Source: Arachis hypogaea | Lineage: Eukaryota; Streptophyta; Magnoliopsida; Fabales; Fabaceae | Assembly (NCBI RefSeq): GCF_003086295.3 | Contig: NC_092055.1 | Span: 125,465,484-125,529,483 of the forward strand | Reading direction: 5' to 3' | DNA length: 64,000 nucleotides | Shown here: positions 58,701 to 64,000 of the stretch, piece after piece | Layout: each line of letters begins with the position of its first letter | Numbering within the stretch: position 1 is the stretch's first letter | Notes under the pieces: generated by a model | Databases searched by the model: none | What the model saw: the letters and a program-made list of their open reading frames with translations, nothing else | Told to the model about the DNA's origin: nothing | Translations under genes and position numbers: made by a program

Positions 58701-58749
58701 CGCGATTAATTTTATAAAATTTTTTTACTAAACAGAAATCCGATCGTCA
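55734..58749 (+). repeat. 5' LTR of the plus-strand element, with nested solo LTR
   Basis: TGATAAACCACT...CGATCGTCA. Removing the 1543-bp solo LTR and one copy of its 5-bp duplication leaves about 1.47 kb. It contains an ACGCGT-rich block at 56036-56090 and 57644-57770, which is where the solo LTR landed. Confidence 0.85.
56096..57638 (+). mobile_element. Solo LTR (1543 bp) of a related family
   Basis: Starts TGATAAACCCCATTTG, ends CAATCATCA, and is flanked by a perfect 5-bp duplication CATAC (56091-56095, 57639-57643). It has no internal region or second LTR, as left by recombination between the two LTRs. It shares the start, GACCCGAGGTTCAATACTTC and other segments with the host LTR but is clearly a different family. 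Confidence 0.93.
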
Positions 58750-58754
58750 AAAAA

Positions 58755-58772
58755 TGGCGTCGTTGCCGGGGA
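58755..58772 (+). promoter_or_regulatory. Primer binding site of the plus-strand element
   Basis: TGGCGTCGTTGCCGGGGA, five bases after the LTR end. It is of the TGGCGCCGTTGCCGGGGA type used by Athila/Tat/Ogre-lineage elements. Confidence 0.85.
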
Positions 58773-58781
58773 ATTGCAAAC

Positions 58782-60749
58782 GTGTGCCTTATTATTGGTT
58801 ATTGTAAATATTTTATTTTGCTTGTTTATTTGATTTTATTTTTGTTTTTAATTTTTATTAGTTGCTATGAGTTCTCACCCCATCGCTTTGAGTTTGGTTC
58901 CAATGCTGTTGTAAGGAATGGAAATTATAACAGGAACATGCATCAAGGTCAAAACAATCAGAGATTGAAGGAGCCACGAGGATCTGATCAACCCTTTAGG
59001 CAACAACCCCGTCCAACATACCATGGACCACGACCATTCAACAATGCATGTCAAGACAATAGTTATCATGGACCCTTCCGTGACAACCAACCTCCACCAA
59101 ATTACTATCGTCAAGAGCCATTCCAGGGAGCGTACCAAGATGATGAACATGGTGGACCCCCTTGTAGTTACCAACAAGGCCCACCATATGCTTATGAACC
59201 ACCTCCTCAACACAACTCTGGACCACCATACTCACAAACCCCCTACTACCAAACACCATCACATGATTCTAACCTTTATCCACCATATCAACCACCCTAT
59301 GAGCCATACAAAGATCCACCCCAATTCCAACCCAGTTACTCCCAAGGACCACCACCTCCATATACACCACATCCATATCCATCAATCCAAGAGCCTTATG
59401 ATCCTACTTATGATATCCGAGCAGAACAAGAGTCAAGGGATCGTCTCAAGGAAACAATGGATCGATTTCAAGCAACCCTGCGTCAATTGGACCGAGCGGT
59501 AAACCGAATGGCACCCGGAGCTTTCATGGCTAAGGAATCTCAATTTGAGAGCAAGGAATTGAAGTGTGCTGTGCAACAAGTGGAAAAGATGGAGAGTGAT
59601 GAACCACCCTCTTATCATGAACCTTTCCTCCCAAATAATGAGCCCTCACATCCACCTCAACCTTCAATGCATGATACTATTGGTGTTCTTCTTCAAGGGC
59701 AAAGAGAGATGAAACGGGGAGTACTAGAATTCACGACTACCTTTATCGAGGTAATAAATCGATTAGCTTTCCAACATCTAAGCACTCAAAGTACTCCCAT
59801 GGCTATATGTGGAGAATCAAAAGAAGAGCGTAGCATGAAGGAAACATTGGAAACTCCGATGGACAATGAGGAACATGACTTTGTATTGGAACAAGTGGAG
59901 GAAGCCATAACAGTTGCAGAGGAAGAAGTGGTTGAAGATTTAGGAGATGCTGAACCTCCATGGGAATCTAGAATTGTAAAGTACCCCTCCAATAAGATTG
60001 AAATTGATGTCAAGAAGGCCAGTGCACAACCTCCGTGGCATATTCCTTATGAAGACTTGGATGGGATAGATCAAGAAGTAAGTTCCCTTGGTGATGAGAA
60101 TCATGCATCAAGTCCTCCTGGTAATAAATCTACATCCGCAAACGAACTCCTTGAGTATGAAGATTCTTCTCTGATTGAGTCTGCAAATGATGTGGAAGTA
60201 GAAGCCCTTCGAAAAGGATGGACGGGAGTTGAGTACGCTTTATCAAGAACGTTGGAGATTTCTCCACCTAGGTTGCCGTCTACTCCTTCACTTGAGTGGG
60301 TAAAACTTATCTCTGTTCATCTCCCTATCCCACTTGAGTACGGTATTCTTGAAACAGACGGCCAACTCAGGAAGCTTTGTGGCATTAAGCGTAAGAGAAA
60401 AATGTTTAGTGGTTGGAGTTGCAAATCAAGGCTCATCAAGGTTGATGTTTCAAGAGTTAGATATAAGGACTCGACTGGTGATACTTTGGTTAGATCTAAA
60501 AGAAGAGTTTGGTACTCCGTAGAGAATTCAGATTGCTTCCCACCCGGATGGAACCATGATGATCAACTTGAAGACGGGTGCAGAAACAGGATTTGGGATC
60601 CAGGCATACACGAGGATCCACTTTGGGAGCTCAAGGCTTGTGAAGAACTCCCTCAAGGCTTGGCAAATTCACTTGAGAATAATGAAGATTATTGGAAGTC
60701 GAAGCATTGGTGGAAGTTTCAGGATGAGTTAAAGCACAAGCCGCCATGA
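58782..60749 (+). CDS. ORF1 of the non-autonomous element, proline/tyrosine-rich protein
   Basis: Open for 655 codons. The first ATG (58782) gives a hydrophobic N-terminus that looks like translated leader. The in-frame ATG at 58938 (MHQGQNNQRLKEPRG) is a better candidate, giving 603 aa. Residues about 75-210 are rich in Pro, Tyr, Gln and His (PPPNYYRQEP, PPYSQTPYYQTP, YPPYQPPYEPY), then comes a predicted helical part (EQESRDRLKETMDRFQATLR, QLDRAVNRM), then an acidic part (EQVEEAITVAEEEVVED). The C-terminal about 170 residues contain LRKLCGIKRKRKMFSGW, WDPG and the tail KSKHWWKFQDELKHKPP. The tail and WDPG/WNPG parts recur in the degraded ORF1 of the other element, which implies past selection. 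There is no zinc knuckle and no pol motif. I cannot assign a known domain; a gag-like structural role is inference. Confidence 0.75.
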   Translation: MCLIIGYCKYFILLVYLILFLFLIFISCYEFSPHRFEFGSNAVVRNGNYNRNMHQGQNNQRLKEPRGSDQPFRQQPRPTYHGPRPFNNACQDNSYHGPFRDNQPPPNYYRQEPFQGAYQDDEHGGPPCSYQQGPPYAYEPPPQHNSGPPYSQTPYYQTPSHDSNLYPPYQPPYEPYKDPPQFQPSYSQGPPPPYTPHPYPSIQEPYDPTYDIRAEQESRDRLKETMDRFQATLRQLDRAVNRMAPGAFMAKESQFESKELKCAVQQVEKMESDEPPSYHEPFLPNNEPSHPPQPSMHDTIGVLLQGQREMKRGVLEFTTTFIEVINRLAFQHLSTQSTPMAICGESKEERSMKETLETPMDNEEHDFVLEQVEEAITVAEEEVVEDLGDAEPPWESRIVKYPSNKIEIDVKKASAQPPWHIPYEDLDGIDQEVSSLGDENHASSPPGNKSTSANELLEYEDSSLIESANDVEVEALRKGWTGVEYALSRTLEISPPRLPSTPSLEWVKLISVHLPIPLEYGILETDGQLRKLCGIKRKRKMFSGWSCKSRLIKVDVSRVRYKDSTGDTLVRSKRRVWYSVENSDCFPPGWNHDDQLEDGCRNRIWDPGIHEDPLWELKACEELPQGLANSLENNEDYWKSKHWWKFQDELKHKPP

Positions 60750-60798
60750 CAAGGGGCTCACCAAATGTCCAACTTAAGAACTTTAACTAAAAGTGATA

Positions 60799-60816
60799 GG
60801 TGGGAGACAACCCACC
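60799..60816 (+). promoter_or_regulatory. Conserved stem-loop downstream of ORF1
   Basis: GGTGGGAGACAACCCACC, a 6-bp stem with a 6-nt loop, followed by ATGG. It begins 49 bp after the ORF1 stop. The counterpart at 21272-21289 (minus) has the same stem, nearly the same loop and nearly the same spacing. Confidence 0.6.
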
Positions 60817-60967
60817 ATGGTATGATCGTTCCTTTTCAATTTTAGTTTTATTTCATTTTGTTTGTTTTAAAGTTTTGTTTTATTCTATTGAACCTGGAAT
60901 TATTCATAACCTTCATATCAGCATTTTCATTCTGCATTCTGCATATTGCATACTGCATAAAAAAAAA

Positions 60968-61515
60968 AGCACGCACGCGACGCGGCAGCATCATTGACGC
61001 GTCCGCGTCACCAGTGCGTTTTGAAGAAAAGAGAATTGGACAGAGAGTCACGCGAAAGCGTGGCTGGAGGTGTGCCTTAGGCACAAACATTCCCACGTGA
61101 CCGCATCGCTGACGCGGCCGCGTCATTTTTGAAAACATGCCTCCCACACGTCCGCGTCACCCACGCGAACGCGTGCCCTGCAAAATCGACGTAAAAATGT
61201 ATATGGCAGAGAGTTATGATGGAGTGGGGCTGAAACCATGCTAGAAGCACCAGCTCTCCCACACGATCGCGTGCCCCACGCGGCCGCATCGTTTTACAAA
61301 ATCAGTCCATTCACGCGTGCGCGTCACCCACGCGAACGCGTCACCCTAAATTTTGGCAATATGCGTTTGAGACAGAAAGTTGCGCGAACGCGAGGCTGCT
61401 CTCACGCCACTAGCACAAATCAAGTCACGCGCCTACGTGACCAACGCGTCCGCGTCACTTGCAATTATCGCCAATCACGCGAACGCGTGATCCACGCGTC
61501 CGCGTCGCCTGCGTC
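60968..61515. repeat. CpG-rich ACGCG(T/G)-type motif array
   Basis: Numerous units such as CACGCGAACGCGT, CGCGTCCGCGTCAC, GACGCGGCCGCGTCA and ACGCGTGCGCGTCACC with variable spacers. It is very CpG-rich against AT-rich surroundings. It lies between ORF1 and ORF2 at the same relative place as 20640-21060 in the other element. Apparent frames through it are not genes. Confidence 0.85.
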
Positions 61516-61680
61516 GCACAACTTATCCAGATTAGTGCCAATTATCTTATCTTTTCTTCTCTAATCCTAATTTCTTCTATCTTTTCTTCTTTCTTCTTTC
61601 TTTCCTACTTTCTTTTTCTTCATCATCCTTCTTCACTTCCATTCTATTTTATTTACTTATTTGCATACTTTCTTTCATTG
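61516..61680 (+). repeat. Pyrimidine-rich tract
   Basis: TCTTTTCTTCTTTCTTCTTT-type run right after the CpG array, as in the other element (20515-20625 on its strand). Confidence 0.75.
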
Positions 61681-62088
61681 CATATTCATTTTGTGCATAT
61701 TATTATTTTCTTCTCTAAATTTATTATTTTACTATTGGTGTTAAATGTTCTTATTCAACTGTTGTATCTTTTCTGGTATTATTTTTATGCTTAGTGACTT
61801 GATTCACACTGTTAGATGATATTATCTTTCTGTCAATGTCAACCTTTTATGATACCTGTATTCTTTTTGCATTGACATGTACTTACACTGTCTTTCATTA
61901 TCTACTGTCTCTTCCCATTGTTGAAAATTTTGCACCACTGATATGCCATGTGCTTCTATTATTTTCTCACGTACATGTTGAAGCTTCCATGTAAATGAGA
62001 CCTTTATCATTTGGCATTAACCCACCCATACTTCATTTATTTTCTTATCTTTATTTCTGTGTTACTTTTCTTCTCTTTTTCTTTCAGG

Positions 62089-62307
62089 ATGGCCACCCGG
62101 AAGGGAACCGGAAGACGTTTACATGAGGAGACAGAAAAGTCCATCTGCAAAATCTTCGGAAAAAAGCGCCAGTTGGAACAGCCCGTCCACTTGCACATCT
62201 TAGCATGCATCGAGGACGGTGCAATATTTAAGTGTGGGGAGGTCGATACTGACTTCCATGGGTTAGTTATTTCCTTCTTAACACCAATGTCTAATTTTCT
62301 ATGTTAA
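62089..62307 (+). CDS. Small ORF2 of the plus-strand element
   Basis: The ATG at 62089 follows a pyrimidine-rich acceptor-like CTTTTTCTTTCAG|G, so the ORF may be translated from a spliced RNA. 72 aa: MATRKGTGRRLHEETEKSIC, then KIFGKKRQ and HILACIEDGAIFKCGEVDTD, then residues probably outside the conserved part. The codons for IFKCGEV overlap a perfect 17-nt copy of the element's polypurine tract. The counterpart in the other element is at 19275-19460. There is no family I recognise. An upstream in-frame ATG at 62011 would add a hydrophobic stretch. Confidence 0.5.
   Translation: MATRKGTGRRLHEETEKSICKIFGKKRQLEQPVHLHILACIEDGAIFKCGEVDTDFHGLVISFLTPMSNFLC
62227..62243 (+). promoter_or_regulatory. 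Internal duplicate of the polypurine tract
   Basis: TTTAAGTGTGGGGAGGT is identical over 17 nt to the tract at 63743-63759 next to the 3' LTR. It could be a central polypurine tract for second-site plus-strand priming; the role is inference. Confidence 0.6.
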
Positions 62308-63742
62308 TTTAATTGTTGTATTTGCATATTTGATTGCATATTTTTCTTGATTTTGTGCATATTTTACCACTACTTGGTTAAAGTAATGGGTTTCTTTTCA
62401 AGACCTTATTTTATATAATTTTACTAATTTAAATCAAAACTTTTCTGTTAAAATTTGTTTGAAGTTGTATTTGGAACATAGTTTAAAAGGCTAAAAACAC
62501 ACAACCTGTGAGATTTTGAGCTTATTTATATGGTTACATTATTTAACCATAAATTTTTATTCTTGTGTGTTTACTTCTCTATGATTGCAATCTTTGCTTT
62601 GTTCCATTCTATATGTCCACTATTTAGTGTATTTATATGCTTGCATATGATTGAGGCCATTATTTAAATTGCCCACTTATCCCAAATAAGCCTACCCTTT
62701 CAATTACCTTTGTTAGCCACTTTGAGCCTTTTTATCCCATTTGTTCTATATTTTACCACATCACTAGCCTTAAGCAGAAAAATAATTAATTATCCCAATT
62801 GAATCATTGGTTAGCTTAAGATAGAGATTGTGTATCCACTAAGTGTGGGGAAACGTGGGAACATGGGTTGATAGGAAAAGATTAAATCAATGAAATAATG
62901 GGAATTTGGGTACCTACTCAGGTGAAACTAGAAAAATTAAAAATCCATGCGCATTGATAAGTTATGTTTACTTTTACTTTTATTTTCAGATTTACAAAAA
63001 AAAAAGAAGAAAAAAAAAGAAAGAGAAAAATCCAAAAATATTCAAGTAATTAAGTAATTAAATAAATGAATAAGGGGACAAAATTATCCAAATGTTAAGT
63101 CTAATAAAACATCAATGCATATGTGATACAAGTTAAGAGAAAAGTTGATACATGAGTATGTGAAATATGCAAAAGTGGGAAAATTATGGGTAGCTAGGCA
63201 TGAATTTAGAGTTACATAGAGTATATGTATGTGTTAGGTGAGAACTTAGGTTAATCAAAGATTCATATTATAGCTCACTTGGCCATACATTTGTCCTCAC
63301 CCTTACCTTAGCCCCATTATAACCTTGAAAAGACCTCATGATGTTTGCATTGGTACATTAAATATTGTTGATTGGTTAGGTAAAGAACAAAGTTTAGAAA
63401 GTATGACTAGGGAAGACTAGAGTGAATTACCCTATACACTTGAGAGATTAGAGTGATATACACTACCAGTGAGGGTTCAATGCTTGATTCTATGTTCCCT
63501 GCTTTCATGAGCTGTCTTCTTACAAGTTTACTTGTCTTTTATTGTATAATTTGAATTAGTGAAATCTGATTTATATTTGTCTTGGAGAACTTGTTTGCTT
63601 TTAACCAAGTAGGTAGAATCATTTTAGCATATAGTTGTATTCATATATATATATATATATATATAGGTTGCATTTCATGAGTCTTACTGTCCCTTATTAA
63701 TTCTCTTTGTCTCCTTGGGCTTAGCATGAGGACATGCTATTG
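62308..63742. other. Non-coding 3' interior of the plus-strand element
   Basis: AT-rich with no coding signal. It holds a purine-rich run near 62995-63030 and a (TA)n tract at 63641-63664. Some blocks match 17564-19260 of the minus-strand element in reverse complement. Confidence 0.6.
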
Positions 63743-63759
63743 TTTAAGTGTGGGGAGGT
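63743..63759 (+). promoter_or_regulatory. Polypurine tract before the 3' LTR
   Basis: TTTAAGTGTGGGGAGGT ends at the base before the LTR start (TG at 63760). Confidence 0.8.
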
Positions 63760-64000
63760 TGTTAAACCACTATTTTATGATTTATCTTATGCTAATTTGA
63801 GTGGTTTTTATCAGCTTTTTACCCACTTATTCATATGACTTGCATGGTTTTACAATTCATTCCTGGATTTATTCTATGATTGAAAACTTGCTTTCTAAAG
63901 CTTTAAATTGTGTATTTTAATTTCTCCTTTATACCATTCGATGCCGTGATCCGTGTGTTAAATGTTTCAGGCCTCATAGGGCAGGAATGGCTTAGAGAAT
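63760..64000 (+). repeat. 3' LTR of the plus-strand element (partial)
   Basis: TGTTAAACCACTATTTTATG..., aligned with 55734 onward at about 96% identity. It is cut by the window end. Confidence 0.9.

Larger units (their letters stand above)
55734..64000 (+). mobile_element. Non-autonomous LTR retrotransposon, plus strand, runs off the window
   Basis: The 5' LTR is 55734-58749 (interrupted by a solo LTR). Then come a PBS at 58755, ORF1, a stem-loop, a CpG array, a pyrimidine tract, ORF2, an AT-rich stretch and a polypurine tract at 63743. The 3' LTR starts at 63760 and continues past 64000. The visible 241 bp of the 3' LTR match the 5' LTR at about 96%. No protease, reverse transcriptase, RNase H or integrase was found. 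It is inserted in the LINE (junction TGGTTAC|TGATAAAC). It has the same plan as the 15914-24492 element, and both LTRs share segments such as GACCCGAGGT and TTGGTNTAGA. Confidence 0.88.

Overview
This is a plant nuclear window. Genes are intron-rich with GT-AG junctions, the DNA is AT-rich, and most of it is transposable elements nested in one another. A legume is likely and Arachis (peanut) is my best guess. The guess rests on the style of the repeats: long LTRs with CpG-rich blocks such as GTGCGTACGCAC and ACGCGTGCGCGTCA in otherwise AT-rich DNA, a Ty1/Copia element, MULEs and MITEs. The species is inference.

Layout. (1) 1-6.2 kb: a four-exon class III peroxidase gene on +, then an orphan plant RNase H-like ORF on - and a small MITE. 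(2) 6.2-13.1 kb: a large foldback whose arms carry about two dozen AATCGATT palindromes. Its right arm was split by a complete, very young Ty1/Copia element with 296-bp LTRs differing at 2 bases and one intact gag-pol frame. (3) 13.2-15.5 kb: an isolated, frameshifted first exon resembling an SFT2-type vesicle-traffic protein, then a TIR element containing LTR-like sequence. (4) 15.5-26.2 kb: a chromovirus-like LTR interrupted by an 8.6-kb LTR retrotransposon on - that has no recognisable pol. (5) 26.2-29.3 kb: AT-rich intergenic DNA with a tandem duplication, one copy of which carries a MITE and the other the empty site. (6) 29.3-40.7 kb: the main host gene, a 21-exon bacterial-type (type IA) DNA topoisomerase I on -, whose reconstructed exons stay in phase for 1095 codons. 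(7) 41.0-44.6 kb: a Mutator-like element (MULE) with 180-bp TIRs and a perfect 9-bp target duplication, 235 bp upstream of the topoisomerase start codon. It has two convergent genes: a deleted mudrA-like gene and a GRF zinc-finger/transmembrane gene. (8) 45-52.5 kb: a truncated gypsy-type element with a 3.3-kb LTR and a Copia fragment. (9) 52.5-64 kb: a decayed L1-type LINE, interrupted by another pol-less LTR element that runs off the right edge and has a 1.5-kb solo LTR inserted in its 5' LTR.

How parts relate. The two pol-less LTR elements (15914-24492 on -, 55734-end on +) differ in sequence but share one plan: PBS, proline-rich ORF1, a GGTGGG stem-loop about 50 bp after the ORF1 stop, a CpG-rich array, a pyrimidine tract, a small ORF2 and a polypurine tract that also occurs at the end of ORF2. 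They look like non-autonomous elements that depend on a partner's enzymes. This shared plan and the two-gene MULE are the most interesting signals here. The two clear host genes are the peroxidase (secretory, cell wall) and the topoisomerase (organellar DNA).
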